Positions 7,940 to 17,841 of a stretch of 64,000 nt of DNA are shown piece after piece. The DNA is taken from the NCBI RefSeq assembly GCF_900116045.1, contig NZ_LT630450.1:1654501-1718500 (forward strand), written 5' to 3'. The translations under genes were made by a program, and so were the position numbers. This stretch comes from Desulfovibrio piger. Lineage in GTDB: Bacteria > Desulfobacterota > Desulfovibrionia > Desulfovibrionales > Desulfovibrionaceae. The notes under the pieces are model-generated. The model did no database searches, had not been told where the DNA came from, and saw only the letters and a program-made list of their open reading frames with translations. How positions within the stretch are numbered: position 1 is the first letter of the stretch; each line of letters opens with the position of its first letter.

Positions 7940-9346
7940 TCAGGAGGCCGGGCCACCCTCCCCGGCATTCCCCTTGCCGCCCTGGAGCTTGCGGAAAATG
8001 GTGCTGCGGTTGACCTGGAACAGCTCCGAGACCCGGCGCACGGAGCCGTGCACCTCGATGGCCCGGCGCAAAAAATCCCGCTCCATGTCGGCGATGATCT
8101 CGCGCAGGGGCCGGGCCTGCGTGAGCACGGCATCCAGATGGCCGCCGCTCTCGTCGTGCAGGCCGCTGATGCTGGACGGCAGGTCGCGGGGCGAGATGCG
8201 GGGGCCCTGCCGGGTGATGACCAGGCTGTGGACCAGGTTCTGCAGTTCGCGCACGTTGCCCGGCCAGCGGTACCGGGCCAGCATGTCCAGGGTGATGTCC
8301 ATGAAGGCCAGCTTTTTGCGGTACTTGGTGGTGTACTGGCGCAAAAAGAGCTCCGCCAGCACGCGCACGTCCTCGGGCCGCTCGCGCAGGGGCGGGATGC
8401 GCACGGTGCCCACGTTGAGGCGGTAGAACAGGTCGCGGCGGAAGGTGCCGGCCTCCACGCATTCCTCAAGATCGCGGTTGGTGGCGGCGATGATGCGCAC
8501 ATCCACCTTGCGGGGCTGGGAGCTGCCCACGCGCACGATCTCGTTGTCCTGCAGCACGCGCAGCAGGCGGGTCTGCATGGAAAGGGGCAGCTCGCCCACT
8601 TCGTCAAGAAAGATGGTGCTGCCGTCGGCGATCTCGAAATAGCCGGGCTTGCCCTTGCTGGACGCGCCGGTGAAGGCCCCGGGCACATAGCCGAAGATCT
8701 CCGATTCCGTCAGGGTCTCGGAGATGCCGCCGCAGTCCACCTTGAGCAGGATCTTGTCCTTGCGGCGGCTCCAGCGGTGGGTCAGGCGGGCGAACACGTC
8801 CTTGCCCACGCCGGTCTCGCCCATGATGAGCACCGTGGCATCGGTGCTGGCGTAACGCTTGAGCTCCAGGGCCACCGACTGCATGGCGCTGCTGGCAAAG
8901 ACGGGTTCCAGGTCCCGCCCCTGGGACTGGGCCACGAAGGCCAGCTTGTCGTTGATCTCCTTGATGAGCCTGCGCTGTTCGCCGGTCTGCTCGTTGAGCT
9001 CGGCCAGGCGGGTCTCGTCCCGCACGAAGGTGACCACCAGGCAGACCCGGCCCTTGTCGTCAAAGACGGGCGCGCCCGAAATGACCACGTTCTTGCCGTC
9101 CTTGAGCTTCTGCATATAGGTGGCCGGCTTGCCCGTGCGCACCACCTCGGGGTTCAGGGCCAGGTCGAAAAGGCCCTCGCTGACCAGGTCGCGCACATTC
9201 TTGCCCCGCAGCTCCCGCGCGGGCACCCCCACCAGATCGGCATACATCTGGTTCACATACAGGGTGGTGCCCACGGCGTCGGAAATGAAGACGCCGTCGG
9301 AAATGGTGTCGAGGATGGACGTGAAGAATTTGTGCCAGTTGACCAT
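7940..9346 (-). CDS. Sigma-54-dependent PAS/AAA+ activator, probable isethionate-lyase regulator
   Basis: 468 residues from ATG 9346, which has AAGGAG 5 nt upstream; a farther ATG at 9376 was rejected. An N-terminal PAS sensor (about residues 1-110) is followed by a helical linker. The AAA+ domain has Walker A G-E-T-G-V-G-K-D near residue 176, the sigma-54-contacting G-A-F-T-G-A loop near 223 and Walker B F-L-D-E-V-G-E. A Fis-type helix-turn-helix (R-R-V-S-E-L-F-x-V-N-R-S-T-I) closes the protein. It should remodel sigma-54 polymerase from distant upstream sites. It lies downstream of islAB on the same strand, and the islA promoter is of -24/-12 type, so control of this locus is a strong inference. 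The PAS ligand is unknown. Confidence 0.88.
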   Translation of the reverse strand: MVNWHKFFTSILDTISDGVFISDAVGTTLYVNQMYADLVGVPARELRGKNVRDLVSEGLFDLALNPEVVRTGKPATYMQKLKDGKNVVISGAPVFDDKGRVCLVVTFVRDETRLAELNEQTGEQRRLIKEINDKLAFVAQSQGRDLEPVFASSAMQSVALELKRYASTDATVLIMGETGVGKDVFARLTHRWSRRKDKILLKVDCGGISETLTESEIFGYVPGAFTGASSKGKPGYFEIADGSTIFLDEVGELPLSMQTRLLRVLQDNEIVRVGSSQPRKVDVRIIAATNRDLEECVEAGTFRRDLFYRLNVGTVRIPPLRERPEDVRVLAELFLRQYTTKYRKKLAFMDITLDMLARYRWPGNVRELQNLVHSLVITRQGPRISPRDLPSSISGLHDESGGHLDAVLTQARPLREIIADMERDFLRRAIEVHGSVRRVSELFQVNRSTIFRKLQGGKGNAGEGGPAS

Positions 9347-9373
9347 AGCCGCTCCTTGGAAAGGCAGAAAAGA

Positions 9374-9408
9374 CAAAAAAAGGGCCCGCCCCCGGAAGAC
9401 GGACCCTT
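9374..9408 (-). terminator. Intrinsic terminator between islB and the regulator gene
   Basis: On the minus strand AAGGGTCCG pairs with CGGGCCCTT (one G-U pair), followed by seven T. Only 27 bp separate it from the regulator start, so the regulator is probably expressed by read-through. Confidence 0.7.
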
Positions 9409-9429
9409 GCGCGTGCGCGAAAGCCCGGC

Positions 9430-10371
9430 CTAACGGGGGATGATAACCCGATCCCCCAGGGTGGCGGCAGCGATCTTCTGCAGGGCGGCAAACTTTTTGT
9501 CGTCCAGCGTCACGTCACCCATGGGGGGGACACGGTCCAGGAAGGTGTACTTCTGTGTGCCCAGACGGTGATAGGGCAGCATCTCGTACTTCACATGCCC
9601 GAAGGGCTTGAGGAAGTCACAGATGGCCTTGATGTCCGGACCATGATCGTTGAACCCGGGGATGACGGGCGTACGGGCCGTGACGGGCAGGCCGGGGAAC
9701 TCCGTCACCAGGGTCTGGAAATTCTTCAGGATGAGGTCGTTGGGCATGCCGGTATGCTTTTTGTGCACCTCGGGATCCATATGCTTGATGTCGAACAGCA
9801 CATGGTTGAGGTACCGGGCCGCCTCGCGCACCACATCGGTGGGGACGAGACCACAGGTCTCGATGCACGTCTTCACACGGCGTTCACGGGCCAGGCGCAG
9901 CAGGTTGAGGGCAAATTCGCTCTGCAGCAGGGGCTCGCCGCCGGAGATGGTCATGCCGCCACCGGAGCGAGCATAAAACATGGCATCTTCCTGCGCAACC
10001 TTGAGGGCCTCGGCCACGGTATAGGGCTTGCCGTAGACGATGATGCCCTGGGCCGGACAGGCTTCGGCACAGGGCATGTCCTTGCAGCCCGCGCATTTGC
10101 CGCGGTCGATGGCCACGAAGCCGTCCTCGCGGCGGGACAGGGCCCCGTTGGGACAGGCCTTGAAGCAGCGGGTGCATTTGTCCGTCCCCAGGCAGCGGCC
10201 TTGGTTGTAGGCCAGCTCCGGCTCCCGGTTCTGGGATTCCGGATTGCTGCACCAGCGGCAGCGCAGACCGCAGCCCTTGGTGAAGACGATGGTACGGATG
10301 CCGGGACCATCATGCACGGAATATTTCTGGATATTGAAAACGAGGCCGCGCGCGTTGTTGTTTTCGATCAC
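9430..10371 (-). CDS. islB: Isethionate sulfite-lyase activating enzyme (glycyl-radical activase)
   Basis: 313 residues from a GTG start at 10371, which has GGTGA 4 nt upstream; the longer frame is an out-of-family extension. The radical-SAM cluster motif C-x3-C-x2-C is at Cys34, Cys38 and Cys41. Two ferredoxin-like Cys groups (C-T-R-C-x3-C-P and C-A-G-C-x3-C-x3-C-P) follow at about residues 58-110, typical of activases for non-PFL glycyl-radical enzymes. S-G-G-E-P is present for SAM binding. The protein transfers a 5'-deoxyadenosyl radical to make the glycyl radical of the lyase encoded 134 bp upstream. Pairing with that enzyme, which has lyase-specific residues, is why the symbol is given. 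Confidence 0.9.
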   Translation of the reverse strand: MIENNNARGLVFNIQKYSVHDGPGIRTIVFTKGCGLRCRWCSNPESQNREPELAYNQGRCLGTDKCTRCFKACPNGALSRREDGFVAIDRGKCAGCKDMPCAEACPAQGIIVYGKPYTVAEALKVAQEDAMFYARSGGGMTISGGEPLLQSEFALNLLRLARERRVKTCIETCGLVPTDVVREAARYLNHVLFDIKHMDPEVHKKHTGMPNDLILKNFQTLVTEFPGLPVTARTPVIPGFNDHGPDIKAICDFLKPFGHVKYEMLPYHRLGTQKYTFLDRVPPMGDVTLDDKKFAALQKIAAATLGDRVIIPR

Positions 10372-10427
10372 GGGGTCACCGCCGGAGAGGTTGAGGGTTG
10401 GCAGGGAAGGCGCGGGAAAACGCCAAG

Positions 10428-10459
10428 GCCTCCGGCCTCCCCGCAGGGCAGCCGGAGGC
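10428..10459 (-). repeat. Second hairpin in the islA-islB spacer
   Basis: GCCTCCGGC (10428-10436) pairs with GCCGGAGGC (10451-10459) around a 14-nt loop; a TTTT follows a few bases later on the minus strand. A partial terminator or RNA-stability element is likely. Confidence 0.55.
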
Positions 10460-10468
10460 GGTACAGAG

Positions 10469-10497
10469 GCCGGCGGCGGCACAGGGCCGCCGCCGGC
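10469..10497 (-). repeat. Very strong hairpin directly after islA
   Basis: Twelve perfect base pairs, GCCGGCGGCGGC/GCCGCCGCCGGC, with a 5-nt loop, starting 9 bp after the islA stop. There is no T-run, so it looks more like a 3'-end stabiliser or processing site than a full terminator. Confidence 0.6.
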
Positions 10498-10505
10498 AAC
10501 CGGGA

Positions 10506-13001
10506 CTAGATGGTATCGTGTTCGGTACGGGCGATGAGGTCGTTCTGCAGGTCGGGGGACAGGTCCACGAAGTAGGCGCTGTACCCGGCGATGCGCACGA
10601 TCAGGTTGCGGTACTTCTGGGGATCCTTCTGGGCGGCCAGCAGGGTGCTCTTGTTCACCACGTTGAACTGCACATGCCACAGCTTCAGGTCGCAGAAGGT
10701 GCGGATGAAGGACACGAGCTTTTCGGTGCCCTGCTCGCCTTCCACGCACTTGGGCGTGAACTTGATGTTCAGCATGCGGGCGAAGCGGTCGCGCATGCCC
10801 ATGTTCTTGGTGTTGTAGTTGGACAGCAGGACGGCGGTAGGCCCGTTGACGTCGGCGCCGTGGGAAGCGGAGGAACCATCGGACAGCGGGAACCAGTCCA
10901 CGCGGCCGTTGGGGGTGGCGGACACCACCTTGCCGAAGGGCACATGGGAGGTGAAGGGCACATAGCGCACGTTGTAGAACATGCCCAGGTCCTTCTGGCT
11001 GTACTTGGCGGCGAACTCCACGGAAAGGCGGTCGATCTCGTGGCCGATGCTGTCGGCATAGGGATCGTTGTTGCCGTAGCAGGGAGCGGACTTCAGCAGG
11101 GCCTTCACGTCCTCGTAGCCTTCGAAGTTGGCGTCGATGGCCTTGATGACTTCGTCCATGGTCAGCTTCTTGTCTTCAAACACCAGCTTCTTGATGGCGG
11201 ACAGGGAGTCCACCACGGTGCCCAGGCCCATGTATTCGAAGTAACCGAAGTCGATGCCTTCGGGGATGTGGGTCTGGTGCAGGTCGATGCAGTGCTTCAT
11301 GCACAGGTCGTGCATGGCGGAGCCCATGGGCTGGGCGAAGTGCCGGGCACGCAGGTTGTTGACGATGTACTGCTGGGTGAAGGCGGTGCGCAGGAACAGC
11401 ATGTGCTGCTTCACATAGGCGTTCCAGAATTCGTCCCAGGTCTTGAAGTCACGGGGATCGCCGGTCTCTTCGCCCAGCACGATGTCGCCGTACTTCTTCA
11501 TGCGGCCGTTGCGCAGCACCATTTCCACGGCGGCGGCGAAGTTGATGTAGGCACCGCCGGAGGTGAAGGTGTCGCGGTTGGGCATGCGGGCCTCGGTGCA
11601 GCCGGACACGGCGTAATCCAGGGCTTCTTCAAAGGAGGCCCCCTTGGACACGTACAGGGGCACGACTTCCTCGTCGTTGATCAGTTTGGGGAAGCCGGAG
11701 CCGTCCTTGATGGTCTCGGCCACGTCCCACAGGTAGCTTTCGGGCGAGCGGCTGTGGATGCGGGCGGCCAGGTCGGGGTAGTGCAGCGGGAATTCGCGCT
11801 TGGACTTCAGGATCAGATGGGTCAGTTCGTTGGTGGCGTCGCGGCCGTCGGGGGTCTGGCCACCCACGGTCACGGCTTCCCAGTGGGCATACCCTTCGTT
11901 GAAGGCGCCGCCGCAGGGGGAGATGTACATGTCGATGAATTCGGCCATGCCCACCCACATGCATTCCAGCAGCTCGATGGCCTTCTTGTTGTCCAGGCTG
12001 CCGTTCTCGATGTCCTGCTGGTAGTAGGGGTACAGGTACTGGTCCATGCGGCCGTTGGAGATGGTGGTGCCGGTCTTCTGCTCGATACGGGAGAACATCT
12101 GCACGAACCACTGGCTCTGGCAGGCTTCCCAGAAGTCGCGGGCGGGCTCGCCGGGCACGCGTTCGGCATTGGCGGCCATGCGCAGCAGCTCGGCCTTACG
12201 GACGGGATCATCGGTCTTTTCGGCCACCTTGCGGGCTTCGTCGGCATGGCGCCTGGCCCACAGCACGATGGCGTCGCACACGATCACCACGGCATCCAGG
12301 AAGGGCTTCTTCTCGCACATGTCCGTGGCGCTGGCGGGATCGAGGGCGGCCAGCTTTTCCTCAGCCTCGCGCTTGATGTCGTTGAAGCCGCGCTTCAGGA
12401 TCTTGCCGTAATCATGCACCCACTGGATGGAGGAACGGAACGAGGAGGTCTCGTTGACGATGAAGCGGGAGATCAGGCCCTTGGGATCGTCGTAGGTCAG
12501 CTTGTGGATCTCGGGCGGCAGGGCGGCGGCCAGGGCTTCGTGGTAGGTCTTGCCCTTCCAGTAGGGGGCGATCTCCTCGATGACGCGCTTGGCGTCCTCA
12601 GCGGTGATGGTGGCAGGCGAGGTGGCACGGGTGGGCAGGTCCTTCACGGCCATGTCCAGGAAGTCACCGTCCAGTTCGGGGTACAGGATGCCGTAACGGC
12701 CGTCGCAGCCGGCGCGGCCCAGCAGCAGCTGGTCATCCTGCACATACACGGTGATGTTCCGGGCGATGTGCATCAGGGCCTTGGCCCAGCGCAGCACCAG
12801 GGGCTGCCCTTCGGTCACCTGCATGGACTGGGTGAAGTACAGGGCGCGTTCGATGTCGATACGGGGCTTCATGCCGTCGAAGCGTTCCAGCATGCGGAAC
12901 ACGCGCTCATGGGTGGCGCGGAAGCGGTCGACCTTGCCTTCGATCTTGTCGAGCAGGCGCTGTTCCTGGGGGGATCTGCATTCGCAAACAGTCTGGGACA
13001 T
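10506..13001 (-). CDS. islA: Isethionate sulfite-lyase (glycyl-radical enzyme)
   Basis: 831 residues, the expected family length. It cleaves isethionate (2-hydroxyethanesulfonate) to sulfite and acetaldehyde in the cytoplasm under strict anoxia; the sulfite then feeds dissimilatory reduction. The catalytic motif G-C-T-E places the thiyl Cys at residue 468 and the general base Glu at 470, the same numbering as characterised Bilophila IslA, as I recall it. The glycyl-radical motif R-I-A-G-Y-S-A near the C-terminus places the radical Gly at about 806. The N-terminus (S-Q-T-V-C-E-C-R-S) and the whole sequence closely resemble Desulfovibrio IslA. SD AGGAG is 7 nt upstream. It heads an islA-islB-regulator unit behind a sigma-54 promoter. 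No acetaldehyde dehydrogenase is in the window. Confidence 0.93.
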   Translation of the reverse strand: MSQTVCECRSPQEQRLLDKIEGKVDRFRATHERVFRMLERFDGMKPRIDIERALYFTQSMQVTEGQPLVLRWAKALMHIARNITVYVQDDQLLLGRAGCDGRYGILYPELDGDFLDMAVKDLPTRATSPATITAEDAKRVIEEIAPYWKGKTYHEALAAALPPEIHKLTYDDPKGLISRFIVNETSSFRSSIQWVHDYGKILKRGFNDIKREAEEKLAALDPASATDMCEKKPFLDAVVIVCDAIVLWARRHADEARKVAEKTDDPVRKAELLRMAANAERVPGEPARDFWEACQSQWFVQMFSRIEQKTGTTISNGRMDQYLYPYYQQDIENGSLDNKKAIELLECMWVGMAEFIDMYISPCGGAFNEGYAHWEAVTVGGQTPDGRDATNELTHLILKSKREFPLHYPDLAARIHSRSPESYLWDVAETIKDGSGFPKLINDEEVVPLYVSKGASFEEALDYAVSGCTEARMPNRDTFTSGGAYINFAAAVEMVLRNGRMKKYGDIVLGEETGDPRDFKTWDEFWNAYVKQHMLFLRTAFTQQYIVNNLRARHFAQPMGSAMHDLCMKHCIDLHQTHIPEGIDFGYFEYMGLGTVVDSLSAIKKLVFEDKKLTMDEVIKAIDANFEGYEDVKALLKSAPCYGNNDPYADSIGHEIDRLSVEFAAKYSQKDLGMFYNVRYVPFTSHVPFGKVVSATPNGRVDWFPLSDGSSASHGADVNGPTAVLLSNYNTKNMGMRDRFARMLNIKFTPKCVEGEQGTEKLVSFIRTFCDLKLWHVQFNVVNKSTLLAAQKDPQKYRNLIVRIAGYSAYFVDLSPDLQNDLIARTEHDTI

Positions 13002-13061
13002 ATCCGTTCTCCTCTTGAAGGGTGTTTGACTATGTCGCGACGAATCGCTTGCGAAATAAAT

Positions 13062-13077
13062 AGCAATGCCTGTGCCA
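13062..13077 (-). promoter_or_regulatory. Sigma-54 (-24/-12) promoter of islA
   Basis: On the minus strand TGGCACAGGCATTGCT matches the consensus at every defined position except position 7, with the exact GG-N10-GC spacing. Predicted start is near 13051, leaving a leader of about 50 nt. Confidence 0.88.
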
Positions 13078-13137
13078 ATTCAATAACACACCGTATTTAA
13101 AAGATATTTTTTCACCATCCCCCACAAACATCCCCGG

Positions 13138-13153
13138 ATGATGCATTTTTGCG
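13138..13153 (+). promoter_or_regulatory. TGCA-N4-TGCR element, islA-proximal copy
   Basis: ATGATGCATTTTTGCG, about 95 bp upstream of the predicted islA start. One of several copies of a dyad found only, as far as seen, in the two sigma-54 promoter regions. Confidence 0.6.
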
Positions 13154-13192
13154 CCTAAAAATTTTTTTCACAGCTTTTTCGGGGGCCGAAGA

Positions 13193-13211
13193 TTCCAAAA
13201 TGCATCATCGG
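13193..13211 (-). promoter_or_regulatory. Inverted, degenerate copy of the ATGATGCATTTT element
   Basis: On the minus strand CGATGATGCATTTTGGAA shares the first 11-12 bases of the other copies but loses the second half-site. About 150 bp upstream of the islA start. Confidence 0.45.
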
Positions 13212-13312
13212 CGGCATGGCCGGTCGCATCCCCAAGGCCTTCTTCCGTCCGCAGGCACCCGTGTGGCCGACATATCGAAAAAACTCCCCTCCTGAATTTT
13301 CCATCCCCCCAA

Positions 13313-13332
13313 ATGATGCACTTTTGCAGCAT
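13313..13332 (+). promoter_or_regulatory. Best dyad copy: candidate enhancer site
   Basis: ATGATGCACTTTTGCAGCAT is an 8-4-8 inverted repeat with one mismatched pair. It lies about 270 bp upstream of islA and about 60 bp before the dctP -35, so it could serve both directions. Confidence 0.6.
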
Positions 13333-13374
13333 CTTATCACGAACAGTTATCAGAATAAAAAGATAAATCCTTAA

Positions 13375-14499
<1,125 letters not shown>

Positions 14500-14517
14500 G
14501 CCTTTCAGCCGTTCCCT

Positions 14518-14546
14518 CCTGCGCGTGGACACAGGCCGCGCGCAGG
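14518..14546 (+). repeat. Hairpin between dctP and dctQM
   Basis: CCTGCGCG/CGCGCAGG stem with 13-nt loop in the 77-nt gap, no T-run. It could stabilise dctP mRNA to give excess binding protein, as is common in binding-protein transporters. Confidence 0.5.
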
Positions 14547-14576
14547 ACTCCTTTTGCGCTTACACCGAGGTTCGTC

Positions 14577-16433
14577 ATGCGTGAAAATGTGCAAGGCAAA
14601 AGCGGGCTCTTCCCCTGGCTCAACGAAAATTTTGAAAAAATTTTCATGGTGACGGGCCTGCTCGCCATCATCCTGTTCATCACCTGGCAGGTCATCTACC
14701 GTTACATCATCACACAGTTCATCGAGCGCGCCGGCGCCGCTGTCTGGACCGAAGAGCTTTCCCGCTACATCTTCATCTGGATCTCCTATCTGGCCCTTTC
14801 CGCGGCCATCAGGAAGCGGTCCTCCATCCGTGTCGACATCCTTTATGACAGACTGCCGGAGCGCCTGCAGAACATCAGCTGGATCATCGTCGAGAGCCTG
14901 TTCCTCGTCCTGACCGGCGTCATCGCCTATTTCGGCTGGGGCCAGATCGAACGCCTGCTGACCTTCCCCCAGCACACCACGGCCCTGCGCATCCCCTTCC
15001 TGGTGCCGTACCTGGTCCTGCCCCTGGGCTTCGGGCTCATGTGCCTGCGCCTGCTGCAGCGCATCCAGGGCCAGGTGCGCGTCTGCGGCCCGCTGGACTC
15101 CCTGCTGGGCTTCGCCCTTGCCGCGGCCATCATCAGCCCCTGGTACCTGGCGGATTACCTTGAGCCGCTGCCGGTGCTGTTCGGCTATTTCGCCCTGCTC
15201 TGCGTCATCGGCGTGCCCATCGCCATCAGCCTGGGCCTGGCCACCCTGGCCACCATCATCTGTTCCCAGACACTGCCCATCGAATACATGGCCCAGGTCT
15301 GCTTCACGTCCATCGACAGCTTCCCCATCATGGCCATCCCCTTCTTCATCGCGGCCGGGGAATACATGGGCGCGGGCGGCCTGAGCAAACGCCTGCTGGA
15401 CCTGGCCGACGAGATCGTGGGCGGCCTTTACGGCGGCATCGGCCTGACCGCCGTGGTGACCTGCATGTTCTTCGGCGCCATCTCCGGTTCCGGCCCCGCC
15501 ACCGTGGCCGCCATCGGCGCCCTGACCATCCCGGCCATGATCGAGCGCGGTTACGACAGGTTCTTTGCCGCCGCCCTCGTGGCCGCCGCCGGCTGCGTGG
15601 GCGTCATGATCCCGCCCAGCAACCCTTTCGTGGTCTACGGCGTCTCCTCGCAGGTCTCCATCGGCGACCTGTTCATGGGCGGCATCGTCCCCGGCATCCT
15701 GACCGGCCTCGTGCTCATGCTCTACTGTTACTTCCACGCCAGAAAGCACGGCTGGCGCGGTGAGCAGAAGGAGCGCAACTGGCGCACCCTGGGCGGGGCC
15801 TTCTGGGAGGCCAAATGGGCCCTGGTGGTGCCGGTCATCGTGCTGGGCGGCATCTACGGCGGCATCATGACCCCCACCGAAGCCGCGGCCGTGGCCGCCT
15901 TCTACGGCCTCATCGTGGGCGTGTTCCTGTACCGCGAGATGGACTTCAAAAGCGTCTGCGCGTCCTGCGTGAGATCGTGCGAGACCTCGTCCGTCATCAT
16001 CGTGCTCATGGCCATGGCCACCCTGTTCGGCAACATCATGACCATCGAAGACGTGCCCGGCACCATCGCCCGCTGGATGCTCGGCATCACCGAGAGCAGG
16101 ATCATCATCCTGCTGCTCATCAATGTGCTGCTGCTCATCGTGGGCGTGTTCATGGAGGCCCTGGCCGCCATCGTCATCCTGACGCCCATCCTGCTGCCCG
16201 TGGTCACCGGTGTGGGCGTCTCGCCCCTGCACTTCGGCATCATCATGGTGGTCAACCTGGCCATCGGCTTCCTGACCCCGCCGGTGGGCGTCAACCTCTT
16301 TGTGGCCTCGGGCGTGGCACAGGCCCGGATCGAAAGGATCGCCGTGGCCGTGCTGCCCATGATCGCCCTGCTGCTCGCCGTGCTGGGCATCATCACCTAT
16401 TGCCCGTCCGTGCCGCTGCTGCTGGTGCGTTGA
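14577..16433 (+). CDS. dctQM: Fused TRAP transporter membrane subunits DctQ-DctM
   Basis: 618 residues, equal to a small DctQ (about residues 15-165: four helices, with W-T-E-E-L-S-R-Y near the second) joined by a helix to a large DctM (from about 200 to the end). DctM shows the repeated motifs G-A-I-S-G-S-G-P-A-T-V-A-A-I-G and P-P-S-N-P-F-V-V-Y-G, and in the second half G-I-M-T-P-T-E-A-A-A-V and F-L-T-P-P-V-G-V-N. It drives uptake by the Na+ gradient in the inner membrane with the DctP protein. GAGG precedes the ATG by 6 nt. Q-M fusions are common in this family. A strong terminator follows, so dctP-dctQM is a two-gene unit. Confidence 0.9.
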   Translation: MRENVQGKSGLFPWLNENFEKIFMVTGLLAIILFITWQVIYRYIITQFIERAGAAVWTEELSRYIFIWISYLALSAAIRKRSSIRVDILYDRLPERLQNISWIIVESLFLVLTGVIAYFGWGQIERLLTFPQHTTALRIPFLVPYLVLPLGFGLMCLRLLQRIQGQVRVCGPLDSLLGFALAAAIISPWYLADYLEPLPVLFGYFALLCVIGVPIAISLGLATLATIICSQTLPIEYMAQVCFTSIDSFPIMAIPFFIAAGEYMGAGGLSKRLLDLADEIVGGLYGGIGLTAVVTCMFFGAISGSGPATVAAIGALTIPAMIERGYDRFFAAALVAAAGCVGVMIPPSNPFVVYGVSSQVSIGDLFMGGIVPGILTGLVLMLYCYFHARKHGWRGEQKERNWRTLGGAFWEAKWALVVPVIVLGGIYGGIMTPTEAAAVAAFYGLIVGVFLYREMDFKSVCASCVRSCETSSVIIVLMAMATLFGNIMTIEDVPGTIARWMLGITESRIIILLLINVLLLIVGVFMEALAAIVILTPILLPVVTGVGVSPLHFGIIMVVNLAIGFLTPPVGVNLFVASGVAQARIERIAVAVLPMIALLLAVLGIITYCPSVPLLLVR

Positions 16434-16487
16434 CGCTCCCGGGACCGGGCGGACAGGCATCCGGCCGCCCGCCGGGCAGGCTTCACG

Positions 16488-16524
16488 AAAGCGGAGGAAC
16501 ATCCGGTTCCTCCGCTTTTTTTTT
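16488..16524 (+). terminator. Strong intrinsic terminator after dctQM
   Basis: AAGCGGAGGAAC pairs with GTTCCTCCGCTT (12 bp) and runs into nine T. Confidence 0.92.
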
Positions 16525-16570
16525 GCCCGGCGGGCTTGTGATTTTTATCGCCACATCCGCCGCCATCCCG

Positions 16571-16590
16571 ATGATGCATTTTTGCATTAC
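16571..16590 (+). promoter_or_regulatory. TGCA-N4-TGCA element, copy A
   Basis: ATGATGCATTTTTGCATTAC. Its first 15 bases are identical to the islA-proximal copy at 13138. About 300 bp upstream of the predicted operon start. Confidence 0.6.
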
Positions 16591-16626
16591 CACGGGCTCC
16601 TTTCACGGCGGCATGGCAAAACAGGC

Positions 16627-16638
16627 TGCATATTTGCA
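16627..16638 (+). promoter_or_regulatory. TGCA-N4-TGCA element, copy B
   Basis: TGCATATTTGCA, palindromic half-sites intact, about 245 bp upstream of the predicted start. Confidence 0.5.
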
Positions 16639-16739
16639 TCCGGGCTAACGATTCTGGTTAGTATTTTCTGGCGGCAGTGCGGGAAATTAGTATCCATCCT
16701 GCTGATTTATTTTGCAAAAACATCAAAATCCTTTTTCCT

Positions 16740-16751
16740 TGCACTTTTGCG
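16740..16751 (+). promoter_or_regulatory. TGCA-N4-TGCG element, copy C
   Basis: TGCACTTTTGCG, same core as the 13313 site apart from the last base; about 130 bp upstream of the predicted start. Confidence 0.5.
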
Positions 16752-16853
16752 ACCCCGTCCCGGGCGATGCAGGATTGCACCCACTTTTTTGTAAATCCCT
16801 TATAAAATCCGCCAAATTTTCTTATAATTTATTGAATAATCAGGAAATTATTT

Positions 16854-16869
16854 TGGCACGTCTCCTGCA
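16854..16869 (+). promoter_or_regulatory. Sigma-54 (-24/-12) promoter of the amidohydrolase operon
   Basis: TGGCACGTCTCCTGCA: perfect -24 half, one change in the -12 half, exact GG-N10-GC spacing. Predicted start near 16880, leader about 105 nt. Confidence 0.85.
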
Positions 16870-16984
16870 AAGGAAAGAAATCACATGGGCCGCTGTTCAC
16901 CGGAGGATCTGCCGCCAACAGCACGAAGGCTCCTGTGCCCGCATCGATAACCCCTTCTTCCCGAAGGATCGCATGGAGACAGAT

Positions 16985-17818
16985 ATGAACGTTATCGACT
17001 TCCGCTTCCGGCCCAACACGCCGGAGATCATCAACGGCATCAAGAACAGCACCATGTTCAAGGCCGCCTGTGAGGTCATCGGCTTCGACCAGCGCAAGCC
17101 CCAGCCCCTGGACGAGATCGTGGCCGACCTCGACGCTATGGGCGTGGAACTGGGCGTCATCACCGGCCGCGACGCCGAGACCACCTACGGTTTCCCGGCC
17201 AACAACAACAGCGTGCTCGAATTCTGCCGCGCCTATCCCGATAAGTTCGTGGGCCTCTGGGGCATCGACCCCCACAAGAAGATGGCCGCCGTGCGCGAGA
17301 TCGAGAAGGTCGTCCGGGAATACGGCATGAAGGGCATCGCCATCGACCCCTATCTGGCCCACATGCCCGCCAGCGATGCCCGCTTCTACCCCCTGTACAC
17401 CAAGTGCTGCGAACTGGACGTGCCCGTCTTCATCACCATGGCTCCCCCGCCGTGCGTGCCCGGCGCCATCCTGGAATACGCCGACCCCCGCGACGTGGAC
17501 AAGGTGGCCCGCGACTTCCCCGAGCTGACCCTCATCATGAGCCACGGCGGCTATCCCTTCGTGGATGCGGCCATCTACACCTGCCAGCGCAACGCCAACG
17601 TCTACATGGACATTTCCGAATACGAGCGCTCCCCCCAGGTGGAGACCTATGTGAAGGCCATGTGCACCACCATCAGCGACAAGGTGCTCTTTGCCAGCGC
17701 CCACCCCTTCATCGAGCTGCGTGACGCCCTGGACGCCTATGCCGCCTTCCCCTTCACCGACGAAGTGCGCGGCAAGATCATGTACGAAAACGCCCGCAAG
17801 GTCCTGAAACTGGCCTAG
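16985..17818 (+). CDS. Amidohydrolase-2-like protein lacking the usual metal-binding motifs
   Basis: 277 residues from ATG 16985 (GGAG 6 nt upstream); an in-frame ATG at 16973 is also plausible. The fold signature is that of the amidohydrolase-2/ACMSD-type TIM barrel: G-L-W-G-I-D-P mid-protein, P-V-F-I-T-M, L-I-M-S-H-G-G-Y-P, and a closing N-A-R-K-V-L-K-L. Two metal sites look changed. The N-terminal H-x-H is replaced by D-F-R-F-R-P, and the late G-S-D-x-P Asp is replaced by A-S-A-H-P-F. The conserved His in S-H-G-G remains. So it may be a decarboxylase/hydratase with an altered centre, or non-hydrolytic. It is followed 23 nt later by an MFS symporter and preceded by a sigma-54 promoter. Substrate unknown; import and conversion of an organic acid is inferred. 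Confidence 0.75.
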   Translation: MNVIDFRFRPNTPEIINGIKNSTMFKAACEVIGFDQRKPQPLDEIVADLDAMGVELGVITGRDAETTYGFPANNNSVLEFCRAYPDKFVGLWGIDPHKKMAAVREIEKVVREYGMKGIAIDPYLAHMPASDARFYPLYTKCCELDVPVFITMAPPPCVPGAILEYADPRDVDKVARDFPELTLIMSHGGYPFVDAAIYTCQRNANVYMDISEYERSPQVETYVKAMCTTISDKVLFASAHPFIELRDALDAYAAFPFTDEVRGKIMYENARKVLKLA

Positions 17819-17841
17819 CAGCACCCCAAGGAGCAACGAGA

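Larger units (their letters stand above)
16525..16984. other. Regulatory region of the amidohydrolase-MFS operon
   Basis: 460 bp, AT-rich toward its right half, no supported gene. Contains three copies of the TGCA-N4-TGCR dyad and a sigma-54 promoter. Confidence 0.8.
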
